From Enterococcus_C asini_A (GTDB lineage Bacteria > Bacillota > Bacilli > Lactobacillales > Enterococcaceae): 64,000 nucleotides of DNA. Positions 16,897 to 25,666 of this stretch are shown in pieces. Both the position numbers and the translations under genes were made by a program. The stretch is from assembly GCF_031928785.1 (NCBI RefSeq), contig NZ_JARQAL010000002.1; one strand, written 5' to 3'. Under the pieces are notes generated by a model, which saw only the letters and a program-made list of their open reading frames with translations, did no database searches and had not been told where the DNA came from. Position 1 is the first letter of the stretch. Each line of letters begins with the position of its first letter.

Positions 16897-17328
16897 ATGT
16901 TTATGGGCGAATTTCAACATACAATTGATGCCAAAGGCCGCCTAATTGTACCTTCCAAACTACGGGAACAACTAGGAGAGAAGTTTGTTGTCACCAGAGG
17001 ATTGGATGGCTGTTTGTTTGGCTATCCCAATTCAGAGTGGAACAAGTTAGAGGAAAAGCTCAATGAAATGCCTCTAGCAAAAAAAGACGCTCGAACTTTT
17101 GTGCGTTTCTTTTATTCTGCTGCGACCGAATGCGAAATTGATAAACAAGGACGCATCAACATTCCCCAAACATTACGAAATCACGCCAATTTGACCAAAA
17201 ATTGTGTCATTACCGGTGTGGCCAATCGAATTGAAATTTGGGATGAAGAAAAATGGCAAGCTTTTGCAGTTGAAGCGGAAGAAAACTTTGATGCAATTGC
17301 TGAAACAATGATAGATTTTGGTTTGTAA
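16897..17328 (+). CDS. mraZ: Transcriptional regulator MraZ
   Basis: DNA-binding AbrB-like double SWIM protein that binds the promoter of the dcw cluster; it is the conserved first gene of that cluster. Two repeats are visible: GEFQHTIDAKGRLIVPSKLRE, and later CEIDKQGRINIPQTLR. The product has 143 residues from the ATG at 16897, ten bases after AGGAGG. Another ATG at 16903 would give MGEFQH. The promoter carries GTGG repeats in 10-base register. Confidence 0.94.
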   Translation: MFMGEFQHTIDAKGRLIVPSKLREQLGEKFVVTRGLDGCLFGYPNSEWNKLEEKLNEMPLAKKDARTFVRFFYSAATECEIDKQGRINIPQTLRNHANLTKNCVITGVANRIEIWDEEKWQAFAVEAEENFDAIAETMIDFGL

Positions 17329-17349
17329 ACTAGAAAGAGGCACTAGGCG

Positions 17350-18318
17350 ATGAGCGAGGAATTTCAACATTATACCGTTATGCTAAAAGAAACAGTAGCC
17401 GGCCTGGCGATAAAACCTGGAGGCATTTATGTCGACTGTACTTTAGGTGGTGGCGGTCACAGTGAGTATCTTCTTAGCCAATTGGATTCTAGTGGTCATC
17501 TTTATGCCTTTGATCAAGACCAAAAGGCCATTGATCATGCCAAAATTCGCTTAGCAAAATATGTGGAAGCCGGACAAGTTACTTTTGTCAAACAAAATTT
17601 TCGCTATTTAAAAGAAGCGTTGGCAGAACTTGGAGTTACAAAAGTCGATGGCATCATGTACGACTTGGGGGTTTCTTCTCCTCAATTAGATGAAGCTGAA
17701 CGAGGCTTTAGTTACCATCAAGATGCCCCGTTAGATATGCGTATGGATCAAAGTGCGACTTTTTCCGCTTATGATTTGATTAATGAATATGATTACCATC
17801 AATTGGTAAAAGTTTTTTTCCGTTATGGAGAAGAGAAATTTTCCAAACAGATTGCTCGAAAAATCGAGGAACGACGAAAACAGCAACCAATTAAAACTAC
17901 TGGAGAATTGGTTGACTTGATTAAAGAGGCCATTCCTGCGCCAGCTCGCCGTAAAGGGGGACATCCCGCTAAACGGATTTTCCAAGCGGTGCGAATTGCC
18001 GTAAACGACGAACTGGGGGCTGTGGAAGATTCCTTAATGTCCGCTATTGAGTTATTGGCTTACCAAGGGCGCATCAGCGTGATTACTTTCCATTCCTTAG
18101 AAGATCGGATTGTTAAAAATATATTTAAAGAATACAGCACGCCTCAAGACTTACCGCCGGGATTGCCGGTGGTACCAGAGGAGTATCAGCCAATCTTAAA
18201 AATTATCAACCGCAAGCCACTGGTAGCCAGTGAAGCGGAATTAGCAGAAAACAATCGTTCTCGCAGTGCTAAGCTGCGGGTGGCGGAGAAGGTTAAAGAG
18301 CAGTTAGAAGGAGCGTAG
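17350..18318 (+). CDS. rsmH: 16S rRNA m4C1402 methyltransferase RsmH
   Basis: SAM-dependent methyltransferase (formerly MraW) that N4-methylates C1402 in 16S rRNA. Family motifs are HYTVMLKETV, VDCTLGGGGHSEYLL, DGIMYDLGVSSPQLDEAERGFSY, FQAVRIAVNDEL and ITFHSLEDRIVKNIF. The 322-residue length is normal. AAAGAGG precedes the ATG. It is second in the dcw order, four bases before ftsL. Confidence 0.97.
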   Translation: MSEEFQHYTVMLKETVAGLAIKPGGIYVDCTLGGGGHSEYLLSQLDSSGHLYAFDQDQKAIDHAKIRLAKYVEAGQVTFVKQNFRYLKEALAELGVTKVDGIMYDLGVSSPQLDEAERGFSYHQDAPLDMRMDQSATFSAYDLINEYDYHQLVKVFFRYGEEKFSKQIARKIEERRKQQPIKTTGELVDLIKEAIPAPARRKGGHPAKRIFQAVRIAVNDELGAVEDSLMSAIELLAYQGRISVITFHSLEDRIVKNIFKEYSTPQDLPPGLPVVPEEYQPILKIINRKPLVASEAELAENNRSRSAKLRVAEKVKEQLEGA

Positions 18319-18322
18319 TTAC

Positions 18323-18721
18323 ATGGCAGAAGTAAAGATTCAAGAATATGATTATCACTATGAAACAGATCCAAATGAAGAACTGCCTGTTCAAACGCCG
18401 CCAAAACGCCCGGATATTATTCGGATTCCCGCTTCTCCTGCTCGCCGCTTAAAACGAGTGAGCCGCCTGGAAAAAATTATTGGGAGTATTTTGGTTGTCT
18501 CCATGATTGCTCTGGCTCTTTTAACGATTTATGTGCGAACTGATATTAGTCAATTGGAACATGATATTACGCAAATCGAGGCTGAAACAAGTCAACAAAA
18601 AGAAGAAAAAGTCCGCCTGGATCAAGAAAAGGCTGAACTTTCCAAAACAGAGCGCATCAAAGAAATTGCTGAAAAGCAAGGATTGAAAATCAAGGATGAC
18701 AATTTGAGGACAGTGAAGTAA
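18323..18721 (+). CDS. ftsL: Cell division protein FtsL
   Basis: A bitopic division protein that forms a complex with DivIB and DivIC at the septum. It has a cytoplasmic N-terminus (about 1-48), one transmembrane helix (about 49-68) and an extracellular leucine-zipper coiled coil with a conserved RIKEIAEKQGLK motif. The 132-residue length and position between rsmH and the PBP gene identify it. It has GAAGGAG before its ATG, and its stop lies directly before the PBP start. Confidence 0.92.
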   Translation: MAEVKIQEYDYHYETDPNEELPVQTPPKRPDIIRIPASPARRLKRVSRLEKIIGSILVVSMIALALLTIYVRTDISQLEHDITQIEAETSQQKEEKVRLDQEKAELSKTERIKEIAEKQGLKIKDDNLRTVK

Positions 18722-20917
18722 ATGAGGTTTAACCGAATCAGAAATTATTTTCGCAAAAAAAATTCCACACCAACGAGCAATCGCAAAAAAGTAGGGATTC
18801 TTCTCTTTGCTACGAGTATTGGGTTGCTCTTTTTGTTTGCCATTCGACTAGGTTATATCGTTTTTGGTGGACATATCGGTGAAAATTCATTAAAAGAAAA
18901 TACCGAGAAGTTGTATCAAGGTTCAGAAGTAGTAAAGGCCAAACGAGGTACGATTTATGATCGCAATGGAGTGGTCATTGCAGAGGATGCCACTTCTTAT
19001 TCAATTTATATCATATTGGATGATTCCTATGTTTCTGGCAAAACAAAGCTCTATGCCCAAGAAAAGGACTTTGATGCCATTGGGGAAATCTTTGCCGCAG
19101 AGTTAGGTTCTAAGAAGTCCGAGATTGTCAAAGCACTAAAAGCAGGTGTGAAAAATAAAGCTTTCCAAATTGAATTAACGACAGAAACCAAAAACCTCAG
19201 CTTAGAAACCAAGCAAAAATTAGAAGAACTTTTTAAAAAACAAAATATCGGCGGCTTATACTTTGATGAGCACCCCAACCGAATCTATCCAAACGGTGTC
19301 TTTTCTTCTCACTTTATCGGCTATACGGATACTGAAGCAAAAGATGGCAAAGAAAGCGTCGTAGGTAAGATGGGATTGGAATCGGCTTATGACGATATTC
19401 TAAAAGGAACGGATGGAAAAGTTGTTTATCAACAAGACAATTTCCAAAATCCATTACCGGGAACTGTTGCGGAAGAAACTCCGGCTAAAGATGGGCAAGA
19501 TATCTACACCACCTTAGACAGTCGTTTGCAATCTTACTTGGAGACGTTAATGGACACTGTCTATAAAGAATACAATCCAGAAAACATGACGGCTATGTTG
19601 GTGAAAGCAAAAACTGGAGAAGTCCTATCCTTAGCTCAGCGTCCTAGCTTTAATCCGGAAACTAAGGAAGGTTTAAACGACGATAGTACTTGGATGAACC
19701 TTTTAGTTGAAGACCATTATGAACCCGGCTCTACGATGAAGCTGATGACTACTGCTGCGGCCATTGATGAAGGGATTTTTAATGAGAATGAAACCTTTGT
19801 TTCTGGCTCCACTAAAGTGGCAGATACTACGATTAACGACCACGACTTTGGTGAAAAAGGAACGTTGACCATGCGTCAAGCTCTTTCTTGGTCTTCTAAC
19901 GTGGGAATGGTCCTTTTAGAACAACGGATGAGCAAAGTTTGGCCTCAATATCTACAGCATTTTGGATTTGGTCAAAGCACTTACTCGGGACTTTATGGTG
20001 AAAATGCAGGTAGCTTACCTACTGATAACGTAGTGGACCAAGCGATGAGTGCCTTTGGACAAGCAGTAAACGTCACGAACTTTCAAATGATGCGAGCTTT
20101 TACAGCCATTGCCAATGATGGTAAGATGCTCCAGCCTCAGTATATTTCCAAAATTGTGAATACCAATAGTAATAAAGAGAAAGTTTTTCAAAGCGAAGTG
20201 GTGGGAAATCCGGTGACTGCCGAAGCTGCCCAAAAAGTGCGGGAATATATGATCGACGTAACTCAAAGCGAGAATTACGGGTCTGCTTATGGTGTCTATG
20301 CTGTGGATGATTACAACATCGCGGCCAAAACCGGAACCGCCCAAATTTATGATGCCACCACTGGAACTTATTACACTGGTGAAACAGATTATCTTTACTC
20401 CATTGTGGAGATGATTCCGGCAGAAAATCCAGAATACATCTTGTATTTGACCATTAAGCGGCCGGAACATTGGACCCAAAAAGCTTTAGGGGATATTGCG
20501 AATCCGCTGATGAAACGAGCCATGGATTTAAATGAAACCGATGAGGCCGTTGTGGACGAAAAAGAAGAAGAGCAGATTAAAGTAGCAGATTACCGAGAAC
20601 TTGATGTGGATACTGCGGCGGCAGATACTGCTCGTAACGGCTTAGTGCCCGTGGTAATCGGCACTGGCGACAAAGTAGCAGCTCAATCGACAGAACAAGG
20701 CACTAAGCTGTTGCCTTCTGAAAAATTAATCTTTAAAACAAATGGTGCAGAATTTTATATGCCAGATGTTACTGGTTGGTCGAAAGCAGATTTGATGAAA
20801 CTAGGAAAATTGTTTGATGTTGAAGTGAAGTTTGAAGGAGAGGGCTACTGCGTTAGTCAAAGCCTGCAACCTTATGAAGCCATAAGCGATACCCCGTTAA
20901 CCTTCACTTTGGAATAG
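18722..20917 (+). CDS. pbpX: Penicillin-binding protein 2x-type transpeptidase (FtsI)
   Basis: Septal class B peptidoglycan transpeptidase. It has a short cytoplasmic start, a transmembrane helix (about 24-48), a dimerisation domain with RGTIYDRNG, and a transpeptidase domain with Ser337 in STMK, SSN at 391-393 and KTG at 536-538. The last about 60 residues resemble one PASTA domain (MPDVTGWSKADLMKLGKLF). The 731-residue length is normal for PBP2x. It starts one base after the ftsL stop and lies before mraY, the usual order in Lactobacillales. The symbol follows streptococcal usage. Confidence 0.94.
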   Translation: MRFNRIRNYFRKKNSTPTSNRKKVGILLFATSIGLLFLFAIRLGYIVFGGHIGENSLKENTEKLYQGSEVVKAKRGTIYDRNGVVIAEDATSYSIYIILDDSYVSGKTKLYAQEKDFDAIGEIFAAELGSKKSEIVKALKAGVKNKAFQIELTTETKNLSLETKQKLEELFKKQNIGGLYFDEHPNRIYPNGVFSSHFIGYTDTEAKDGKESVVGKMGLESAYDDILKGTDGKVVYQQDNFQNPLPGTVAEETPAKDGQDIYTTLDSRLQSYLETLMDTVYKEYNPENMTAMLVKAKTGEVLSLAQRPSFNPETKEGLNDDSTWMNLLVEDHYEPGSTMKLMTTAAAIDEGIFNENETFVSGSTKVADTTINDHDFGEKGTLTMRQALSWSSNVGMVLLEQRMSKVWPQYLQHFGFGQSTYSGLYGENAGSLPTDNVVDQAMSAFGQAVNVTNFQMMRAFTAIANDGKMLQPQYISKIVNTNSNKEKVFQSEVVGNPVTAEAAQKVREYMIDVTQSENYGSAYGVYAVDDYNIAAKTGTAQIYDATTGTYYTGETDYLYSIVEMIPAENPEYILYLTIKRPEHWTQKALGDIANPLMKRAMDLNETDEAVVDEKEEEQIKVADYRELDVDTAAADTARNGLVPVVIGTGDKVAAQSTEQGTKLLPSEKLIFKTNGAEFYMPDVTGWSKADLMKLGKLFDVEVKFEGEGYCVSQSLQPYEAISDTPLTFTLE

Positions 20918-20943
20918 AAGTAAATTATTGAGGAGTTTTGAAA

Positions 20944-21906
20944 ATGGAATGGACACAGATGATCATCCCCGTTGTGAGCAGTTTTGCCATGACATTCTCC
21001 GTAATGCCATTATTCATTGGTTATTTTCGGATGAAACAATTTGGACAAGAAATTCGTGAAGAAGGGCCTAAATGGCACAATGTGAAAGCTGGTACTCCCA
21101 CTATGGGTGGGGTGGTCTTTTTAGTCGCCACTTTATTAACTGGCATTTGGGTGGCAGCGTGGCAAAAGCAATTGACCACTGGTGTCTTTATTCTTTTGTT
21201 TGTTATGGGACTGTATGGTGCTTTAGGTTTTGCTGATGATTTTATTAAAATTTTTAAAAAGCAAAATGAAGGCCTGACTTCCCGACAAAAATTAATTGGC
21301 CAAATTGTTGGGGGTATAATCTTCTATGGAGTCTATTTAATGGAAGGCAACAGTAACACCTTAAATTTCTTTGGTGTGGATTTGAACTTGTCTTATTTCT
21401 ATGGTGCCTTCGTTTTATTTTGGTTAGTGGGTTTTTCTAATGCTACGAACTTAACCGATGGCATTGACGGCTTAATGTCAGGACTGGGGGTTATCTCCTT
21501 TGCCACCTATGGCATTATCGCTTTTCATCAGCAACAATTTGACGTATTATTGATTTGTTTAAGTGTGATCGGTGGTCTATTAGGCTTCTTTCCTTATAAT
21601 CACAAACCTGCAAAAATCTTTATGGGTGATGTAGGTTCACTGGCTTTAGGAGGACTATTAGCAGCCATTTCGATTTTGCTTCACCAAGAGTGGACCTTAC
21701 TATTAGTTGGTTTGATCTACGTCTTCGAAACAGCTAGTGTCATGCTTCAAGTGACTTCCTTTAAGCTGACGGGGAAACGATTGTTTAAAATGTCGCCGAT
21801 TCATCATCATTTTGAAATGAGCGGCTGGGGTGAATGGAAAATCGATATTACTTTCTGGCTAGTGGCCATTGCTGCTGCCGTTGTCACATTGTTAATCGTC
21901 TTGTAG
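20944..21906 (+). CDS. mraY: Phospho-MurNAc-pentapeptide transferase MraY
   Basis: Membrane enzyme that transfers phospho-MurNAc-pentapeptide to undecaprenyl phosphate to make lipid I. It has about ten hydrophobic segments and the family motifs GTPTMGG, FADDFIKI, NATNLTDGIDGL, GDVGSLALGG and PIHHHFE. The ATG at 20944 is eight bases after AGGAG; a TTG at 20938 is in frame but too close. The 320-residue length is normal. Confidence 0.96.
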   Translation: MEWTQMIIPVVSSFAMTFSVMPLFIGYFRMKQFGQEIREEGPKWHNVKAGTPTMGGVVFLVATLLTGIWVAAWQKQLTTGVFILLFVMGLYGALGFADDFIKIFKKQNEGLTSRQKLIGQIVGGIIFYGVYLMEGNSNTLNFFGVDLNLSYFYGAFVLFWLVGFSNATNLTDGIDGLMSGLGVISFATYGIIAFHQQQFDVLLICLSVIGGLLGFFPYNHKPAKIFMGDVGSLALGGLLAAISILLHQEWTLLLVGLIYVFETASVMLQVTSFKLTGKRLFKMSPIHHHFEMSGWGEWKIDITFWLVAIAAAVVTLLIVL

Positions 21907-21918
21907 GAGCTGAATGAA

Positions 21919-23277
21919 ATGAAACAAATTACAAACTATCAAAACAAAAAAGTTCTTGTGCTTGGATTAGCAAAGAGTGGATTCAGTGCGGCCAAATTAT
22001 TACATGATTTGGGCGCACTGGTTACCGTTAATGACGGCAAACCCTTTGAAGAAAATCCTGAAGCACAAGATCTTTTGGCTTTAGGGGTTAAAGTTATCAC
22101 CGGTAGTCACCCAATTGAATTATTAGATGAAGATTTTTCATTAATGGTTAAAAATCCGGGAATTCCCTATGAACAGCCCTTAGTGCAAAAAGCTTTGGCA
22201 AAAGGGATTCCGGTAATTACGGAAGTAGAATTGGCCTATGAAATCGCAGAGTGTCCCATTATCGGCATTACCGGGACCAATGGGAAAACGACGACTACAA
22301 CTATGATTGCAGAAATTTTAAATCGCGGAATGGAAACCGGAGTGGCACGTTTGTCTGGGAATATTGGTTTTCCAGCTAGTTCTGTTGCCCAAGAAGCAAA
22401 ACCAGAAGATCTTTTGGTGATGGAATTATCCAGTTTCCAATTAATGGGCACTGTTACATTTCATCCCGAAATTGCGGTCATCACCAATCTCTTTTCTGCT
22501 CATTTGGATTACCATGGATCAAGAGAAGCCTACGTCAAAGCAAAATGGCATATTCAAGAGAATATGGACTCTTCTGATACCTTGATTGTCAATTGGAAAC
22601 AAGAAGAATTACGGAATTTGGCAGCAAGCACTAAAGCGCGTGTCTTACCTTTTTCCAGTGAAGAAAAAGTACCAGGAGCCTATCTCTTAGCCGGCAATCT
22701 CTATTTTAAAGAAGAATTGTTGATGCCAGCAAATAAATTAGGAGTTCCTGGCGTTCACAATGTGGAAAATGCGTTGGCTGCTATTTGTGTAGCAAAAACT
22801 CGGGGAATTGCCAATGAGGCCATTGTGGCAGCTTTAAGTAGTTTTACTGGTGTTCCTCATCGCACTCAATTTGTGGCCAAAATCAATGATCGCCTCTTTT
22901 ACAATGACTCTAAGGCAACCAATATTTTAGCAACGGAAATGGCTTTAGGGGGCTTTGATCCAAGTAAATTGATTTTACTTGCTGGGGGATTAGATCGGGG
23001 AAATTCCTTTGATGATCTCATACCATCCTTAATCGGTTTGAAAGCTGTGGTGCTCTTTGGGGAAACAAAAGAGAAACTAGCCGATGCTGCTAAAAAAGCG
23101 GGAATTAAAGAAATTTATTATACCGAAAATGCGGAAACCGCTGTGCCAATTGCTTATGAAATCAGTCAAGCAGGAGATGCTATTTTATTGTCTCCAGCTA
23201 ATGCTTCTTGGGATCAATATAAAAATTTTGAGATTCGCGGAGAGAAATATATGGCAGCGGTGCGAGCACTGTCTTGA
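21919..23277 (+). CDS. murD: UDP-MurNAc-L-alanine:D-glutamate ligase MurD
   Basis: Cytoplasmic ATP-dependent ligase that adds D-glutamate to the peptidoglycan precursor. The N-terminal Rossmann-like part (VLVLGLAKSGFSAAKLL) precedes the ATP-binding GITGTNGKTTTTTM, then the HRTQFV and NDSKATN segments of the C-terminal domains. The 452-residue length is normal. TAGGAG precedes the ATG, 12 bases after mraY. Confidence 0.97.
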   Translation: MKQITNYQNKKVLVLGLAKSGFSAAKLLHDLGALVTVNDGKPFEENPEAQDLLALGVKVITGSHPIELLDEDFSLMVKNPGIPYEQPLVQKALAKGIPVITEVELAYEIAECPIIGITGTNGKTTTTTMIAEILNRGMETGVARLSGNIGFPASSVAQEAKPEDLLVMELSSFQLMGTVTFHPEIAVITNLFSAHLDYHGSREAYVKAKWHIQENMDSSDTLIVNWKQEELRNLAASTKARVLPFSSEEKVPGAYLLAGNLYFKEELLMPANKLGVPGVHNVENALAAICVAKTRGIANEAIVAALSSFTGVPHRTQFVAKINDRLFYNDSKATNILATEMALGGFDPSKLILLAGGLDRGNSFDDLIPSLIGLKAVVLFGETKEKLADAAKKAGIKEIYYTENAETAVPIAYEISQAGDAILLSPANASWDQYKNFEIRGEKYMAAVRALS

Positions 23278-23321
23278 TGAGTTTGTTGCAGTAAATAATT
23301 TAGTAGAAATGAGCGAGTAAT

Positions 23322-24428
23322 GTGAAAATTTTAGTAACCGGCGGCGGCACAGGAGGACATATTTATCCTGCACTGGCCTATGTGGATTATGTAAAAAAGA
23401 TTGACCCGACAGCTGAATTTATGTACGTAGGGGCAAAGCGTGGACTTGAAAATAAAATTTTGCCTCCTACAGGCATTCCTTTTGAAACGCTAGAAATTCA
23501 AGGATTCAAACGGAGCTTGAATCCTGCGGCCACTAAAGACAACATAAAAACCGTTCGTTTGTTTTTAAAAAGTATTAAACAAGCGAAAAATATCTTGAAA
23601 AAATTTGGTCCAGATGTAGTAATTGGTACGGGAGGCTATGCTTCTGGTGCGGTGGTTTATGGGGCTACTAAATTAAAAATTCCTACAATTATTCATGAAC
23701 AAAACAGTGTGCCTGGTGTCACGAATAAATTTTTAAGTCGTTATGTGGACAAAATCGCCGTGGCTTTTCCTGATGTGGCAGAAAGTTTTCCTAAAGAAAA
23801 AACAGCCTTAGTGGGAAATCCCCGGGCAACTTCTGTGGTTGATGTGGTGCCTTCTGATATTCTAAAAGAATACAATCTTGATCCTAAAATTGCTACAGTC
23901 TTGATTTTTGGTGGGAGCCAAGGAGCAATGCGCCTAAACCAAGCAATGTTGGAAGCTTTTCCTTTATTTGCAGGAAAAAATTACCAAGTACTTTATGCTT
24001 CTGGTGACCGTTACTATGAAGAAATTCAAGTACAGGGCTTTGACTGGGACCAATTAAAAAACGTCAGTGTGGTCCCTTATATCGATAGGATGGCAGAAGT
24101 GATGATTAACTGCCAGTTATTGATTGGTCGGGCGGGAGCTACTTCTATTGCAGAGTTTACTGCATTAGGTTTACCGGCCATTTTGATTCCTAGTCCCCAT
24201 GTAACCAATGATCAGCAGACTAAAAATGCTCAAAGCCTAGTAAAAGCTGGCGCTGTAAAAATGCTAACAGATGCCGAACTTAGTGGAGCACTGTTAGTAA
24301 AAACCATCGATGAAATTATGCAAGACTCCAAGTTAAGACAAAAGATGGCGGAAGCTTCTAAAAAAGAGGGCATTCCTGATGCCAGTCAACGTCTACATGC
24401 TTTGGTGACAGAAATTACTAAAAAGTAA
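23322..24428 (+). CDS. murG: Lipid II-forming GlcNAc transferase MurG
   Basis: Membrane-associated glycosyltransferase that adds GlcNAc to lipid I. The N-terminal GGGTGGHIYPALA loop, the central IHEQNSVPG segment, FGGSQGAMRLNQ and the C-terminal LIGRAGATSIAEFTALGLPAILIP region are diagnostic. It begins with GTG at 23322 and only a weak GAGCGAG ribosome site. The 368-residue length is normal. divIB follows. Confidence 0.96.
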   Translation: MKILVTGGGTGGHIYPALAYVDYVKKIDPTAEFMYVGAKRGLENKILPPTGIPFETLEIQGFKRSLNPAATKDNIKTVRLFLKSIKQAKNILKKFGPDVVIGTGGYASGAVVYGATKLKIPTIIHEQNSVPGVTNKFLSRYVDKIAVAFPDVAESFPKEKTALVGNPRATSVVDVVPSDILKEYNLDPKIATVLIFGGSQGAMRLNQAMLEAFPLFAGKNYQVLYASGDRYYEEIQVQGFDWDQLKNVSVVPYIDRMAEVMINCQLLIGRAGATSIAEFTALGLPAILIPSPHVTNDQQTKNAQSLVKAGAVKMLTDAELSGALLVKTIDEIMQDSKLRQKMAEASKKEGIPDASQRLHALVTEITKK

Positions 24429-24458
24429 TACGAGTAACAAAAAAAGGCGGTGATGACC

Positions 24459-25517
24459 ATTACCAAAAAAGAAACACAGTCCTCTGATCTAAGAAATAAA
24501 AATCAGGAGGAGGCAGACAAGCAACTGACTCCTTGGCAAAAAGCCAATCTGGAATACACTCAGCAAAGAGGACAAGAAGCTGGGTGGTCACCGAAAGTTA
24601 TTGAGGGAAACTCAGAAACTGAGCCAGAAAAAGAGCCGAAAACAGACGGTGTCAAGGAAGAAGCATTACCAGAATTAGGCACACGGCCGGCAGTTGAATT
24701 TGAAACGAGCTTTTCTGACCGCTTGCCTAAGGTGAAATACCAGCGGCAAAGTCTATTGTATCGCCGGATGATTACGATTATTTTAATTCTTTTGATTCCT
24801 TTAATCGCAGTGATTTATTATGTTTCTCCTTTAGCAAAACTAGCAGGAGTGACCGTTATTGGGAACCAAGCTGTTTCTGCCAAAGAAATTGTAAAGGCAG
24901 CTGATTTTGAAATGGATGGGGAAATTTGGCCTCAGTATTTTACCCGAAGCGCTGAATTAAAAAAAATCAAAGAGAGTAACCCGCGAATTGAACAGGTCTC
25001 TTTGAAAATTGAGAATCTGAATCATTTTAAAATTCGGGTAAAGGAATATGAAGAAATCGCCGTTTTGGCCCACGACAATACATATTCACCAATTTTAGCC
25101 AATGGTTATACGGTGAATGAAACCATGGAAAATCCTACTGAAAAATTACCGATTTTGGAAAATTTCACTGACCAGGCAACGATTATGAAAGTGTTAAGTG
25201 CTTACCAAAGTCTATCGGAAGAATTGCAAGAAGCGATTTCCCAAATTAAATACACACCAAAAGACAGTAATCAGGAACTTTTGCTTCTGTATATGAATGA
25301 TGGCAACCAAGTAATCGTCAATATTTCCAATTTGAAATCTCAAATGAAATATTATGCACAGGTAGCCAAAGAAATGTCAGAAAAAGGAGTTATTGATATG
25401 GAAGTGGGCATCTTTTCTCACCCTTACGAAAAGGAAGAAGAGACTAGTTCCACAGGTGAAGAGACAACCACTTCTAGCAGTGCAGAAGGCGAGCTAGCAA
25501 CACCTGCAGGAGAATAA
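24459..25517 (+). CDS. divIB: Cell division protein DivIB/FtsQ, apparent ATT start
   Basis: Bitopic division protein. The cytoplasmic N-terminus (about 110 residues) is long and charged, one transmembrane helix (MITIILILLIPLIAVIYYVS) follows, then an extracellular POTRA domain (LAGVTVIGNQAVSAKEIVKAA), the beta domain and a Ser/Thr/Glu-rich tail. It lies between murG and ftsA as in other Firmicutes. GTG 24450 and ATG 24453 lie inside the ribosome site AAAGGCGGTGA. The codon at standard spacing is ATT 24459; divIVA uses the same AAAGGCGGT with the same 7-base gap to ATG. The start assignment is inference. Confidence 0.9.
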   Translation: MTKKETQSSDLRNKNQEEADKQLTPWQKANLEYTQQRGQEAGWSPKVIEGNSETEPEKEPKTDGVKEEALPELGTRPAVEFETSFSDRLPKVKYQRQSLLYRRMITIILILLIPLIAVIYYVSPLAKLAGVTVIGNQAVSAKEIVKAADFEMDGEIWPQYFTRSAELKKIKESNPRIEQVSLKIENLNHFKIRVKEYEEIAVLAHDNTYSPILANGYTVNETMENPTEKLPILENFTDQATIMKVLSAYQSLSEELQEAISQIKYTPKDSNQELLLLYMNDGNQVIVNISNLKSQMKYYAQVAKEMSEKGVIDMEVGIFSHPYEKEEETSSTGEETTTSSSAEGELATPAGE

Positions 25518-25565
25518 AAAATGTCAAATATTTTCTATATCGTATTTCTAAAAAGGGTAAATCTG

Positions 25566-25582
25566 TGTTATCATGGATAACA
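25566..25582 (+). promoter_or_regulatory. ftsA promoter -10 within a palindrome
   Basis: TGT-TATCAT (25566-25574) is an extended -10 about 93 bases before ftsA. It lies inside TGTTATC-ATG-GATAACA, an inverted repeat with perfect 7-base arms. This could be an operator or a hairpin at the 5' end of the transcript. Confidence 0.5.
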
Positions 25583-25666
25583 GTGAACTAATATGCAAAT
25601 CATATATCGAAAAGGGCGAAAAAGCTGCCTTTTATTTAGATATAACTGTAGGAGGGAATCCCATTC

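Noticed and set aside
20015..20479. 154-codon minus-strand ORF inside the PBP2x gene
   Set aside because: It is antisense to the transpeptidase domain with SSN and KTG motifs intact on the plus strand.
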